A stretch of 64,000 nt of DNA from Nocardia rhamnosiphila NBRC 108938 (GCF_000720425.1 NZ_JOAJ01000001.1:868001-932000); one strand, 5' to 3'; positions 1 to 8,626 are shown, numbered from the stretch's first letter. The notes: generated by a model from the letters alone, not told the origin. Made by a program: numbers and translations.

Positions 1-981
1 ACCGGCGCGGGTCAGGATCGAGTGCGGGCGCACCTCGGCGATACCGTCGGTGACCACCTCGACGTTCTCCCGGTCCAGCGCCGGCAGGTAGGCATCGGAG
101 AAGATCGCGCGTTTACAGCCGATGATGTAGTCGGGGGTTGCTTTGCGACGCAACTGGGGATCGCGGATCTGGCGCAGCAACTGGAGCCGGCCGAGCATCT
201 CGTACGGATGACGGAAGCGATTGTCGACGAACCCGACCAGGCCGAATCCTTCGATCAGGGTGTACCAGGTACCGCGGATCGCCTTCTGCGCGAGCGGGAG
301 ACGGCGCAGCAGGGTGCGCTCGACACCCAGTGTCGGGCGGTCCATCCGCGGCACGATCCAGGGCGCGGACCGCTGGAACACCGTCAGCGCGGCCACCTGT
401 GGCGCGATCTCGGGCACGAACTGCACCGCGGAGGCGCCGGTGCCGATCACCGCCACCCGTTCACCGGTGAGGTCGTGCTCGTGGTCCCAGTGCAGCGAAT
501 GGAACGTGGTGCCCTCGAAGGTGTCGATACCGGGGAGTTCGGGATATTTGGCCTCGGCGAAGACGCCGGCGGCCGAGATGAAGAAATCGGCCGTGAGCGA
601 GCCGCGCGAGGTCTGGATCCGCCACAGGTGGGCCGCCTCGTCCCAGCGGGCCTCGGTCAGTTCGGTACCCAGCCGGATATGGCGGACCACATCGTGGTCG
701 GTGGCGACCCGGCGCAGGTACTCCAGGATCTCGCGCTGTTTGCCGTAGGTGCGGGACCAATCCGGGTTGGGCGCGAACGAGTAGCTGTAGAGCTGGGACG
801 GGACATCGCAGGCGCAGCCGGGATAGGTGTTGGCCTGCCAGGTGCCACCCAGATCGTCGGCGCGTTCGAGCAGTACCAGGTCGTCGAAACCGGCCTCGCG
901 CAGTTTGATCGCCAATCCGATTCCGCCGAATCCGGCGCCGAGTACGACGATGCTGTGGTGTTCCGGTGTGCGGTCGTTCAT
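1..981 (-). CDS. Flavin-containing (Baeyer-Villiger-type) monooxygenase, 3' end outside window
   Basis: Predicted FAD/NADPH enzyme that inserts oxygen into a ketone or similar substrate. The 327 codons present start at ATG 981 and run off the left edge without a stop. Near the N-terminus is the FAD Rossmann motif GAGFGG. Mid-protein is the BVMO fingerprint FxGxxxHxxxW, seen as FEGTTFHSLHW, followed by the NADPH Rossmann motif GTGASAVQ. The start overlaps the stop of the upstream SRPBCC gene by 4 bp (ATGA), so the two are probably translationally coupled. It ends a minus-strand operon with an SRPBCC protein, a flavin/2Fe-2S reductase and a metal-dependent hydrolase. Substrate cannot be deduced; steroid or lipid ketones are plausible in this lineage. 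Confidence 0.9.
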   Translation of the reverse strand, partial: MNDRTPEHHSIVVLGAGFGGIGLAIKLREAGFDDLVLLERADDLGGTWQANTYPGCACDVPSQLYSYSFAPNPDWSRTYGKQREILEYLRRVATDHDVVRHIRLGTELTEARWDEAAHLWRIQTSRGSLTADFFISAAGVFAEAKYPELPGIDTFEGTTFHSLHWDHEHDLTGERVAVIGTGASAVQFVPEIAPQVAALTVFQRSAPWIVPRMDRPTLGVERTLLRRLPLAQKAIRGTWYTLIEGFGLVGFVDNRFRHPYEMLGRLQLLRQIRDPQLRRKATPDYIIGCKRAIFSDAYLPALDRENVEVVTDGIAEVRPHSILTRAG

Positions 982-1484
982 CGTGCCCCCACCGTCTCGG
1001 TGCGCACCCGGCGGCCGGTGCCGGCGGCGATGGTCTTGGTGACGAAACGGTTCACCGGGCTCGCCGCGGCCAGCAGTGGACGCAGTATCGCGCTGCCCTC
1101 GAGAGCGAAGGTCCAGATGATCCGCGTTCCCGTGGCCAACGGGAGCAGGGCGATGTCCTCGGCGAACCGGTTCAGCCCGGGCACCGAGGCGGCGTCCACG
1201 GTGAAGGTCATCCGGGAACCCTCGTCCCACCGGTAGAAACGTTCCTCCAGCCGGATCAGGCCACCGAGTGTGACATCCCGGGTGGTGCCGATACCGAAGG
1301 GTCGCGGTGAGGTCCACTTCGCCGACGTGACGACGGCCGACCACGACACCAGCGCGTCGTCGGCGATCAGCGTGTCCCACACCCGCGGCGGCGGTGCCGG
1401 GATATCGACGATATGGGTGTAGCGGTGGGCTGCGGTATCCAGGAAGGCGTCGTCGGAGGGGGACAGGGCGAATCGTGCGCTCAT
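978..1484 (-). CDS. SRPBCC family protein
   Basis: 168-residue START/SRPBCC-fold (polyketide cyclase/dehydratase-like) protein. The family encloses a hydrophobic ligand in a helix-grip pocket; many members have no defined enzymatic role. The visible pattern is typical: an N-terminal strand 'HIVDIPAPPPRVWDTL', an alternating mid-section, and a long C-terminal helix. It lies 21 bp downstream of the reductase gene and overlaps the monooxygenase start by 4 bp, so it is an operon member. A role in binding or presenting the monooxygenase substrate is inferred only from this position. ATG start. Confidence 0.82.
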   Translation of the reverse strand: MSARFALSPSDDAFLDTAAHRYTHIVDIPAPPPRVWDTLIADDALVSWSAVVTSAKWTSPRPFGIGTTRDVTLGGLIRLEERFYRWDEGSRMTFTVDAASVPGLNRFAEDIALLPLATGTRIIWTFALEGSAILRPLLAAASPVNRFVTKTIAAGTGRRVRTETVGAR

Positions 1485-1505
1485 GGGGCTGAGGGCCTTT
1501 CGGGA

Positions 1506-2534
1506 TCAGAGATCGAGTACCAGCGGTCCGCCGGCCGACCGGGAGACACAGGTGAGCATGTGGCCGGCGCGTTCGCTGTCGCTCAGCAGACGGTCGCGGT
1601 GGTCGACCGGGCCGGCCGCGACGCCGATCTTGCAGGTGCCGCAGAAACCCTGGCGGCAGGAGTAGACGACATCGGGCCGGACCCGGCGGATGGCGTCGAG
1701 TGTCGTCTCGGTGGCGCCGACCCGGACCTGGCGCCCGGATCTGGCGAGGGTGACGTCGAATTCGTGGCCGTCGCGCACCGGTGGCGCCGAGAATCGCTCG
1801 GTATGCAACGATCCGGCCGGGTTCAGTGCGAAAAGGGAACGCTGGGCGGCCTCGAGGACCGGTGGTGGTCCGCAGACGTACACCGCGGCGCCGGGCCGGG
1901 CGGTCGCCAGGAGCGCCCGGATATCGGGTGCACCGGCCTCGTCGTCGGGCCGGATATCGCTGCCGGCCGGCAATTCGCCCAGGAAGGGCATGGTTTCCCG
2001 GGAGCGGCCGAGATAGATCAGTCGTCCGCGGTCCCCGGCCGCCTGCGCCATCGGCAGGATGGGGGTGATGCCGATCCCGGCGGCCACGAAGAGGTAGGAC
2101 GGCGCGGAGTCGACGAAGGTGAACGCGTTGCGCGGTCCGCGGATCCGCAGGGTATCGCCGGGTCGCAGGTCGTGGACCTCGAGGGAGCCCCCGCCGCCCT
2201 CCGGTATCCGGCGGACCGCGATCCGGTAGCGGTGGTGGTCGGCGGGGTCGCCGCACAGGGAGTACTGGCGTTGCCGCCCCGACGGCAGGAAGACGTCGAT
2301 ATGGGAGCCGGGACGCCACGACGGCAGCTGCTCACCGTCTGCCCGGAGCAGGGTCAGCGAGACCACATCGCGGGCCTCCTCCTGTACCGCGTCCACGACG
2401 ACGTCGAGATCGAAGCCGCTGCGGCGCACCGGGTTCGGAGGCGAGAGCGCGGGATTGGTGAACACCTTCTTGTACACGTCCACCGCCAGGCCGAGCATCC
2501 GCAGGCTCGGGGGCGCGGGGTGCGCGGTGGTCAT
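1506..2534 (-). CDS. Flavin/[2Fe-2S] oxidoreductase (PDR/VanB-type reductase)
   Basis: 342-residue one-component electron-transfer reductase: an FAD/FMN-binding ferredoxin-reductase domain (flavin motif RQYS near residue 89, nucleotide motif GIGITP near 153) followed by a plant-type ferredoxin domain. The four cluster cysteines are C293, C298, C301 (CxxxxCxxC) and C329. It should pass electrons from NAD(P)H to an oxygenase. I chose ATG 2534, which overlaps the stop of the hydrolase gene by 4 bp; codons further upstream in frame read antisense to that gene. The physiological acceptor is unknown. A BVMO does not normally need such a partner, so the acceptor may be encoded elsewhere, or may be the adjacent putative di-iron protein. 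Confidence 0.88.
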   Translation of the reverse strand: MTTAHPAPPSLRMLGLAVDVYKKVFTNPALSPPNPVRRSGFDLDVVVDAVQEEARDVVSLTLLRADGEQLPSWRPGSHIDVFLPSGRQRQYSLCGDPADHHRYRIAVRRIPEGGGGSLEVHDLRPGDTLRIRGPRNAFTFVDSAPSYLFVAAGIGITPILPMAQAAGDRGRLIYLGRSRETMPFLGELPAGSDIRPDDEAGAPDIRALLATARPGAAVYVCGPPPVLEAAQRSLFALNPAGSLHTERFSAPPVRDGHEFDVTLARSGRQVRVGATETTLDAIRRVRPDVVYSCRQGFCGTCKIGVAAGPVDHRDRLLSDSERAGHMLTCVSRSAGGPLVLDL

Positions 2535-3412
2535 GAGCGCGCGGCGGGGGAGTGCGCCAGATAGCGTAGGGCGTTGTCCATGGATCCGAGCTGGGAGGGA
2601 TGGAAACCCGGCCGCAGGTAGCGCGGCATCTCGGTGAAGAATGTGGTGAAACTGGGAATCACACCGCGCAGCGTGGCGCTGACGAACTGCTGACCCCAGA
2701 ACCGGCCCTTGGCCGGGCTCGGATCCTTGCGGTACAGGTAGGCGGTGGAGACCACGAACAGTGGCAGCAGCAGCCCACTGGCGAGCAGACCCGTGCGTAC
2801 GCGCCGTGCATACCCGCCGTCGACATGCATGTAGGCGTCGAAGACCACGCTGCGGTGCTCGACCTCTTCCGCGCCGTGCCACCGCACCAGATCGAGCATC
2901 GTCGGATGCATGCCGAGTTCCTCGAGCACCTCCGATTCGAGCAGCCACTCGCCGATCACCGCGGTGAAATGTTCCATTCCCGCGAACAGCCCCAGGCGTT
3001 CCTTGAGCCATTCTTCTTCGGCGCGGCCGCTCAGTCCGTGCTCGCCCAGTACCCGGTCGACCAGCCAGCCGATCTTCTCGACGTAGGAGTCGACATCGAG
3101 CCCGATGGACTGCAGGTGTTTGCGGGCGCCCTCATGGCTGCTCGCGTGCATCGACTCCTGGCCGATGAACCCCGTCACCTCTTCGCGCAGGCGTTCGTCG
3201 TCGATCGCGGGTAGCGCCTCGGCCAGGCAGGCGGCCATGGCCCGCTCACCTTCCGGCAGTACCAGGTGCATCACATTGGTCACATGGGTCGCCAGCACTT
3301 CTCCGGGGATGTAGTGCATGGGAACCGTCGAGAAGTCGAAGCTCACATCGCGGGCGTGGATCGCGTGGGCTTCTTCCCGGTAGGTGCTCGTGGTGGCACT
3401 GTCGTCAGCCAT
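2531..3412 (-). CDS. Metal-dependent hydrolase family protein (PF10118-like)
   Basis: 293-residue all-helical protein resembling the PF10118 'predicted metal-dependent hydrolase' family, which has a ferritin-like/di-iron look. Visible candidate metal ligands are Glu/His clusters: QESMHASSHEG, GMEHFTAVIGEW and AEEVEHRSVVFDAY. With the coupled [2Fe-2S] reductase, an oxygen-activating di-iron role is conceivable; this is inference. ATG 3412 was chosen. An in-frame TTG at 3427 would add five residues but sits inside the putative operator. First gene of the minus-strand operon, divergent from the TetR gene at 3510. Confidence 0.75.
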   Translation of the reverse strand: MADDSATTSTYREEAHAIHARDVSFDFSTVPMHYIPGEVLATHVTNVMHLVLPEGERAMAACLAEALPAIDDERLREEVTGFIGQESMHASSHEGARKHLQSIGLDVDSYVEKIGWLVDRVLGEHGLSGRAEEEWLKERLGLFAGMEHFTAVIGEWLLESEVLEELGMHPTMLDLVRWHGAEEVEHRSVVFDAYMHVDGGYARRVRTGLLASGLLLPLFVVSTAYLYRKDPSPAKGRFWGQQFVSATLRGVIPSFTTFFTEMPRYLRPGFHPSQLGSMDNALRYLAHSPAARS

Positions 3413-3427
3413 ACGTCGACCGTACAA

Positions 3428-3480
3428 TGCAACAGATTGCCTTGCAATGTTGTCGCAACAAATTCTTTCTGATTGTTGCA
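3428..3480. promoter_or_regulatory. Divergent promoter/TetR operator with clustered CAACA/TGTTG half-sites
   Basis: The 97-bp space between the hydrolase start (3412) and the TetR start (3510) carries several copies of one half-site in both orientations: GCAACA at 3429-3434, the dyad TGTTG-TCG-CAACA at 3448-3460, and GCAACAA (3455-3461) facing TTGTTGC (3473-3479). Two overlapping dyads are typical of TetR autoregulation controlling both divergent units. The protein-site match is inferred from position. Confidence 0.6.
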
Positions 3481-3509
3481 GAAATGCTGATCGCTGCTAG
3501 CGTGGTCCT

Positions 3510-4121
3510 GTGTCCGCCCCTGCCTCTACCTCGCAAGACCGGTCCCACGCCGACGCTATCGAAACCCGCATCCTCGATGCCGCGCGCGTGCAGTTCGAGA
3601 CATTCGGGGTGAAGAAGACGACCATCGGCGATGTCGCCCGGCAGGCGGCGGTCGACCGCGGCACCATCTATCGGCGGATCGGTTCGCGTGACGATCTCGT
3701 CCGCGCGGTGAGCGCCCGCGAGGTGGGTGCCCTGCTCGCCGAACTCGAGGGTATTCCCGCGCGGCACCCCGGTCCGGAGGCCATTGTCGCCGACATGTTC
3801 GTCACGGTGATCACGCGCTGGCGAACCCACGGCATGATCAAACGGGTGCTGGCGCTCGAGCCCGGCCGGTTACTGCCTCAGGTGACCACCGAGGGCGGGC
3901 CTTTCTTCACGATGGCCGTCGGTGTGGCCACCACCCTGCTCGCCGAGGCGATGCGGCAGCGGGGGCTCCCCGACATTCCCGATCTCACAACCCGGGTCGA
4001 GATCGCGAGCCGAGTGGTCCACTCCCTGATCCTGCAGCCCGTCAGCGCGCTGGACCTCGAATCCGAGGAGCAGCTCGCCGAATTCGCGCGAATGTATATC
4101 GCGCCGTTGATCGTCGGCTGA
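3510..4121 (+). CDS. TetR/AcrR family transcriptional regulator
   Basis: 203-residue repressor with an N-terminal HTH near residues 20-65 (ILDAARVQFETFGVKKTTIGDVARQAAV..GTIYRRIGSRDDLV) and a divergent ligand-binding C-terminal domain. GTG start at 3510, directly after the operator-like region. It is transcribed away from the BVMO/reductase/hydrolase operon and most likely represses that operon and itself. The inducer is unknown. Confidence 0.9.
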   Translation: MSAPASTSQDRSHADAIETRILDAARVQFETFGVKKTTIGDVARQAAVDRGTIYRRIGSRDDLVRAVSAREVGALLAELEGIPARHPGPEAIVADMFVTVITRWRTHGMIKRVLALEPGRLLPQVTTEGGPFFTMAVGVATTLLAEAMRQRGLPDIPDLTTRVEIASRVVHSLILQPVSALDLESEEQLAEFARMYIAPLIVG

Positions 4122-4220
4122 GGATGTGGCCGCTGCCCGGGCTGCACGGGTGAGGTCCGGCCGGGGAAATCCTCCGGGGCGAGGTCGATGGCCGAAAGTG
4201 CGGACAGCGGCCCGGTGCGG

Positions 4221-4245
4221 GTTCTACTATCGCCTGTAGTAGAAC
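4221..4245. promoter_or_regulatory. Perfect 9-bp inverted repeat upstream of SRPBCC gene
   Basis: GTTCTACTA (4221-4229) and TAGTAGAAC (4237-4245) form a perfect 9-bp dyad with a 7-bp spacer, 40 bp before the ATG of the SRPBCC gene at 4286. The TACTA..TAGTA core recalls BlaI/MecI-type operators, but no such regulator lies nearby. It is a regulator-binding candidate with unknown partner. Confidence 0.5.
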
Positions 4246-4285
4246 GAACCCGGCGACGGAATCCGGGTCGGAGGGAGGGGCCGTC

Positions 4286-4738
4286 ATGGAAACGATCACC
4301 GTGGAGCGCGTGATCACCGCACCACCGAACGCGGTATTCGACTGGATCAGCACAGCACACAACTACACCCGGATACCGCTCGTACTGCACGAGCGTCTCG
4401 CGGTGCCCGGCGCCGGCGCGCCCTATGGTCTCGGCGCGGTGCGATTCCTGGTCTGGTGCGTGGGGGTGTTCTGGGAACGGGTCACCGCCTACGATCCGCC
4501 CCGATCCTTCGAATACCACGTGTACCGCAGCTTGCCGCCGGCCCGGCACGAACTGGGACGGGTCGAGTTCACCGAGACCACCGACGGTACCCGGGTAGTG
4601 TGGACGACGGTCGTGGAACTACGGTTCCCCCTGGTCGGCGCGGTGCTGACCCGCCGGGTGGTGCGGCCGTTGTTCACCTACGCCTTCGGGCGGGTATTGG
4701 ACGTCGCCGCACGCGACCTCACCGCCCGGGCCGCCTGA
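4286..4738 (+). CDS. SRPBCC family protein
   Basis: 150-residue helix-grip protein: N-terminal strand METITVERVITAPPNAVFDWI, then a beta-rich core (FEYHVYRSL, VWTTVVELRFP) and a C-terminal helix. ATG start 40 bp after a perfect inverted repeat. Its 3' 120 bp overlap, tail to tail, the extended 3' end of the response regulator on the other strand. It is not obviously in an operon. The ligand is unknown. Confidence 0.8.
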   Translation: METITVERVITAPPNAVFDWISTAHNYTRIPLVLHERLAVPGAGAPYGLGAVRFLVWCVGVFWERVTAYDPPRSFEYHVYRSLPPARHELGRVEFTETTDGTRVVWTTVVELRFPLVGAVLTRRVVRPLFTYAFGRVLDVAARDLTARAA

Positions 4739-5422
4739 AACGGGAGGCGGGCCCTGTAGGCCACGGTCGTCGGACCTGTGCACGGCCGGGCCGAGCCCGT
4801 ACACCGCGAGTTTGACCCGATTGTCGGCGCCGGTCTTGGACAGCAGGTTCGCGATATGGGTTTTCACCGTGGTGACGCCGATGTGCAGGCGCTGGGCGAT
4901 CTCGGTATTCGACAGTCCGGCGGCCACCAATCGCAGCACGTCGGTCTCCCGTCCGGTCAGCGTCACCGCCGGTGCGGCGGGCCGCGACGGTTGCGCGCGG
5001 GCGGCGACGGCGGTGTCCACCAACCGGCCCAGCACCTCCGGTGAGAACGGCCGGTCCCCGGCCGCGGCCCGCCGGATACCGTCGAGCAGGTCGCCGGGCG
5101 ACGCGTCCTTGACCAGGAAACCGCACATACCTGCTGCCAGTGCGGGATACAGGTGGTCGTCGTCGTCGAACGTGGTGAGTGCGAGGACCCGGGCCCCGGG
5201 CCGGGCCGCCAGGATGGCGGTGGTGGCGCGGATACCGTCCATCCCCGGCATCCGCAGATCCATCAGGATCACGTCCGGTGCGGTCCGTTCGGCCAGGCGC
5301 ACCGCTTCCGCGCCACCCGGCGCCTCGGCGACCACCTCGAGGTCGGCCGCGGTCTCGCACAGCATGCGCAGTCCGGCCCGCACGAGGTGCTGGTCGTCCA
5401 CGAGCATCACCCTGATGGTCAC
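4619..5422 (-). CDS. NarL/FixJ-type response regulator with atypical C-terminal tail
   Basis: Receiver domain (acidic pocket VDD at 8-10, phospho-acceptor D55 in LMDLRMPGMDG) followed by a LuxR/GerE HTH (LTGRETDVLRLVAAGLSNTEIAQRL..VKTHIANLLSK). Family members usually end near residue 215-220. This frame continues about 50 residues past NRVKLAVYG as low-complexity Gly/Pro/Gln/His sequence that is antisense to the SRPBCC gene, giving 267 residues. Either the normal stop was lost or there is a frameshift. Its start overlaps the kinase stop by 4 bp (ATGA). Confidence 0.9.
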   Translation of the reverse strand: MTIRVMLVDDQHLVRAGLRMLCETAADLEVVAEAPGGAEAVRLAERTAPDVILMDLRMPGMDGIRATTAILAARPGARVLALTTFDDDDHLYPALAAGMCGFLVKDASPGDLLDGIRRAAAGDRPFSPEVLGRLVDTAVAARAQPSRPAAPAVTLTGRETDVLRLVAAGLSNTEIAQRLHIGVTTVKTHIANLLSKTGADNRVKLAVYGLGPAVHRSDDRGLQGPPPVSGGPGGEVACGDVQYPPEGVGEQRPHHPAGQHRADQGEP

Positions 5423-6588
5423 GCGGCACCACCCGGCTCGCCCGGGAGGCTCGCGGTGAGCAGCCAGCCCGATCCCGCCGGCTCCGCGGTGAGGGTACCG
5501 CCGAGCAGTCCGACCCGCTCGCGTAGCCCGATCAGGCCCATGCCTGACCCGGGTGGGGCGAGTTGTGCCGTGCCCGCCGCCGGGCCGCTGTCGGACAGCC
5601 GGAATTCGACCGGGCCCGGTCCGGCGGTGATCGAGAGCCGGGCAGTGGTCTCCGGACCGGCGTGCTTCACCACATTGGCCGTACCTTCCTGCGCCAGGCG
5701 CAATAGGGTGAGTCCCGTCAGCGCGTCCACCGTCGAAATATCCGGGTCCAACTCCAGATCGATTCGCGCGATCACGAGCCGCGTCCGCTCCACCACCGCG
5801 GTGATGGCGACCGGGAGCCCGGCCGGATCGACGAACGACGCGGCGCCGGCGCCCGGATCCCGCAACACTGTCACCAGAGTGCGCAGATCGTGCAGAGTTT
5901 CCTTGCCACTGCGATGGATATCGTCGAGAACTTCCAGTACGGCCGGCGGCGCGGAGGTCAGCGCATGCCGGGCCACGCCCACCCGCAGCACCGTCGACGA
6001 GATGTGGTGGGCGATCAGGTCGTGCAGTTCACGCGCGATCGCGGCCCGTTCGGTCGCGCGCGCCGCGACCACCTCCGTTTCCCGCCGATGTGCCAGCTCG
6101 GCCGCCTCTCGGCGGGCCCGGGCGGCGCTCTCGCGCGTCGTCCGCAGCACCGCGCCCAGCAATACCGGCAGCAGGGCCATGACCGTCGCCCGGTACACCG
6201 TCGCCGCAGGACCGCCCTCGGTGTGGAGAAGGTAGGCGGCGGCCAAGGCGAACCCGCCGAGCACCGCGGACCCGCCCCCACGCCGGGCCGCGAGCTCGGC
6301 CAGCGCGAGCGCGGCCGCGACCTTCGGCACCACCGGGCCGATTTCCCCGATCGTGAATCCGAGCATCAGCACACCGGTCGCGGCCAGCGCGGTCGCCAGC
6401 GGCAGGCGTGCCGAGCCCGCCGTGACCAGGACCGCTGCGACGGCGAGCGCCCAATCCGTCGTGGTCGGCGCATCGGTCAGGAAGAGCAGGCACCCCACCG
6501 CTGACGCCAGGAGAACCAGCAGCCGCACGGGCAGCTGCCGCGGATCGAGTAGCCAGTCGATTCCGCGTGTCACGCCGTTCTCCGTCAC
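5419..6588 (-). CDS. Sensor histidine kinase (HisKA_3, NarX/DesK-type)
   Basis: 389-residue membrane kinase: hydrophobic helices across residues 20-150, then the HisKA_3 dimerisation helix with H189 (ARELHDLIAHH) and a HATPase_c domain (NVVKHAG, GMGLIGLRERV). I chose GTG 6588, about 130 bp from the divergent SDR start. Upstream in-frame sequence is Arg/Ser-rich and overlaps the SDR promoter region. The four-base overlap with the response regulator marks a two-gene operon. Signal unknown; the small extracellular portion suggests membrane or envelope sensing. Confidence 0.9.
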   Translation of the reverse strand: MTENGVTRGIDWLLDPRQLPVRLLVLLASAVGCLLFLTDAPTTTDWALAVAAVLVTAGSARLPLATALAATGVLMLGFTIGEIGPVVPKVAAALALAELAARRGGGSAVLGGFALAAAYLLHTEGGPAATVYRATVMALLPVLLGAVLRTTRESAARARREAAELAHRRETEVVAARATERAAIARELHDLIAHHISSTVLRVGVARHALTSAPPAVLEVLDDIHRSGKETLHDLRTLVTVLRDPGAGAASFVDPAGLPVAITAVVERTRLVIARIDLELDPDISTVDALTGLTLLRLAQEGTANVVKHAGPETTARLSITAGPGPVEFRLSDSGPAAGTAQLAPPGSGMGLIGLRERVGLLGGTLTAEPAGSGWLLTASLPGEPGGAA

Positions 6589-6716
6589 GCCCCCATGATG
6601 CCGGGGCCGTCGGCCGGCGCGACTCCTCCGCCGGCAGGAGCGATCTCCTCCTTTCGGCCGGTGCGGGCGGCTCGCGGACCGATCCGCCGACCGCGCCGCT
6701 CCGGCACGGTTGTCCC

Positions 6717-7667
6717 ATGACCGACGAGAAGACAGCAACGGAAACCACACCTCCGGCGCAGAGCCGACGCGCCCTGCTGGGTGCGATGACCGCATCCGGC
6801 CTGGCCGCGGGTGCCGCCGGTCTCGCCTCGGGGATCGCGCTCGGCGCCGGCTCGAATCCGCCTGCTGTGCACCTCGGCACCGCGCGTAGGTTCGCGGATC
6901 GGGTGGTCGTGATCACCGGCGCGACCTCCGGTATCGGCGCCGCGGCCGCGCGGCAGTTCGCCGCGGAAGGCGCCCGGGTCGCCTTCTGCGGGCGCCGCGA
7001 AGATCGCGGCCGCGCTGTGGAGAACGAGATCCGGCGCGCGGGCGGCGAAGCGACCTATTACCGTGCCGATGTTCTTGTCGAAGACGAGGTTCGGTACTTC
7101 GTCGACGCGGCGGTAGGACGGTACGGCCGATTGGATATCGCGTTCGACAATGCGGGGATCACAGTGCAGAAGAAGCTGCACGAGTACAGCGCGGCGGAAT
7201 TCGACCGGGTCGTCGACACGAACCTGCGCGGTGTTTTCCTGGCGATGAAATACCAGGTCCCGCATATGATCCGCGGGGGCGGCGGGACGATTGTGGTGAC
7301 GTCGTCGAGCAACGCCGTAGCCACCGATGCCGGCAAAGGTGCCTATACCGCCAGCAAGCATGCCCTGATCGGGCTGGTCCAGTCGGCGGCACTGGACTAT
7401 GCCGCCGACGGTATCCGCGTCAACGCCATGCTGCCCGGTACCACCGATACCGAACTGGTCCGGCGCGCCGCGGGGATGGAGGCCCTGCCCGATTCCGCGT
7501 GGCAGGTTTTCATGAAGCAGTGGGCGAAATCCCACGTTCCCGGACTGGGACGGCTGGCGAGCGCGGCGGAGATCGCGGCGTTCGCCCTGACACTCGCCTC
7601 CCCCGAGCACACCTATCTCACCGGTGCGCGGCTGTCGGTCGACGGCGGCCGGACCGCCCACGCGTGA
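6717..7667 (+). CDS. Short-chain dehydrogenase/reductase with N-terminal twin-arginine-like signal
   Basis: 316-residue classical SDR: cofactor motif TGATSGIG near residue 69, NAG motif (DNAGIT), catalytic Ser in VVTSSSN and YxxxK in YTASK. The first about 50 residues are an extension with SRRALLGAM followed by an Ala/Gly-rich hydrophobic stretch, the layout of a Tat signal. That would be unusual for an NAD(P)-dependent SDR, though cofactor-loaded Tat export is known for some oxidoreductases. ATG 6717. Upstream in-frame codons overlap the divergent kinase gene and look non-coding. Substrate unknown. Confidence 0.88.
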   Translation: MTDEKTATETTPPAQSRRALLGAMTASGLAAGAAGLASGIALGAGSNPPAVHLGTARRFADRVVVITGATSGIGAAAARQFAAEGARVAFCGRREDRGRAVENEIRRAGGEATYYRADVLVEDEVRYFVDAAVGRYGRLDIAFDNAGITVQKKLHEYSAAEFDRVVDTNLRGVFLAMKYQVPHMIRGGGGTIVVTSSSNAVATDAGKGAYTASKHALIGLVQSAALDYAADGIRVNAMLPGTTDTELVRRAAGMEALPDSAWQVFMKQWAKSHVPGLGRLASAAEIAAFALTLASPEHTYLTGARLSVDGGRTAHA

Positions 7668-7704
7668 GGCCGTGGGCCGGCGACCCGCAGCGATACCCTT
7701 GCGG

Positions 7705-8472
7705 TCAGTGGATCCGAGCCGCGTCCCGGAACAGGGTGGCGGCGATGGCGGTGGCGGTGACGCGCGCGAGATCGGCGAGGAAAGGGATCCGCTCGGGGAT
7801 CATGAGCTGGGTGGTTCCCCGGATGCCGAGGGCGAATCGCGCGTTACCGGCCCGGTCCAGGACCGGGACCCCGATTATGCGGTAGCCCCATTCGGTCTGC
7901 TCGTCGTTGATCGTGTACCCGGTTCTGCGGGCGAGCTCGAGTTCGGCGGTGAGTGATTCCGCGTCCGCGGGCGTACGGTCGGTGCCCTGATGGTAGGGCA
8001 GCGTCTCGAGTTCTTCCCGGGTCACCGGCGACCAGGCCAGCAGGGCCTTGCCGATCGCGCTGGCGTGCAGGGGGAAGCGGACCTCGGAAAGGTTGTGCCC
8101 GTGGGCTTCCCGCCAGCGGGTGAATACGAGATTGATGGCGTCGCTACCGTGCCGGGTCGCCAGCGAGACGGCGGTACCGGTCTCGGCGGCGAGTTGCTCG
8201 ATATGCGGTTCGGCGAGGTAGACCAGGTGGCGCCGATAGGAGAGCTGGCCGTACTCGGCGAGCGCGACGCCGAGCCGGTATCGGCCCGTCCGCTCGTCCT
8301 GTTCGACGAACTCGGATTCCAGCAGCGCCTGCAGTAATCGGTGCGTGGTGCTCATCGGCAGGTTCTGCGCCCGGGCTATCTCGGTGACGCCCAGTTCGGC
8401 ATCTCCTTGGAAACACCGCAGTACCGCGAGTGCGCGGGAGACCGTCTGCAGCCCGGATTGATTGACCGCCAC
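7705..8472 (-). CDS. IclR family transcriptional regulator
   Basis: 255 residues: N-terminal winged HTH (TVSRALAVLRCF..VTEIARAQNLPMSTTHRLLQAL) and the C-terminal IclR effector domain (PLHASAIGKALLAWSP, YTINDEQTEWGYRIIGVPV). ATG 8472. It is divergent from the aldo/keto reductase-monooxygenase-transporter operon and is its probable regulator. Two IclR-type dyads lie between them. Confidence 0.92.
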   Translation of the reverse strand: MAVNQSGLQTVSRALAVLRCFQGDAELGVTEIARAQNLPMSTTHRLLQALLESEFVEQDERTGRYRLGVALAEYGQLSYRRHLVYLAEPHIEQLAAETGTAVSLATRHGSDAINLVFTRWREAHGHNLSEVRFPLHASAIGKALLAWSPVTREELETLPYHQGTDRTPADAESLTAELELARRTGYTINDEQTEWGYRIIGVPVLDRAGNARFALGIRGTTQLMIPERIPFLADLARVTATAIAATLFRDAARIH

Positions 8473-8517
8473 GTGGTGTCCTTTCCGGCCGGCCGCCCTG
8501 GAATGGGAGGGGCCCAG

Positions 8518-8534
8518 ATTCCGATAATCGGAAT
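8518..8534. promoter_or_regulatory. IclR-type operator candidate (17-bp palindrome)
   Basis: ATTCCGAT-A-ATCGGAAT is a perfect dyad with 8-bp arms around one central base, about 45 bp upstream of the IclR ATG. TTCCG/CGGAA half-sites are common in IclR-family operators, so autoregulation is the simplest reading. Confidence 0.6.
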
Positions 8535-8626
8535 ACTAGCCGCTGTCGCGAGAGGGTGAACGCGAGCGGCATCGGATTTGTAGCGCTTCTACCTGCATGA
8601 GCATGAAATTCTGCCTCAGTCAACTA

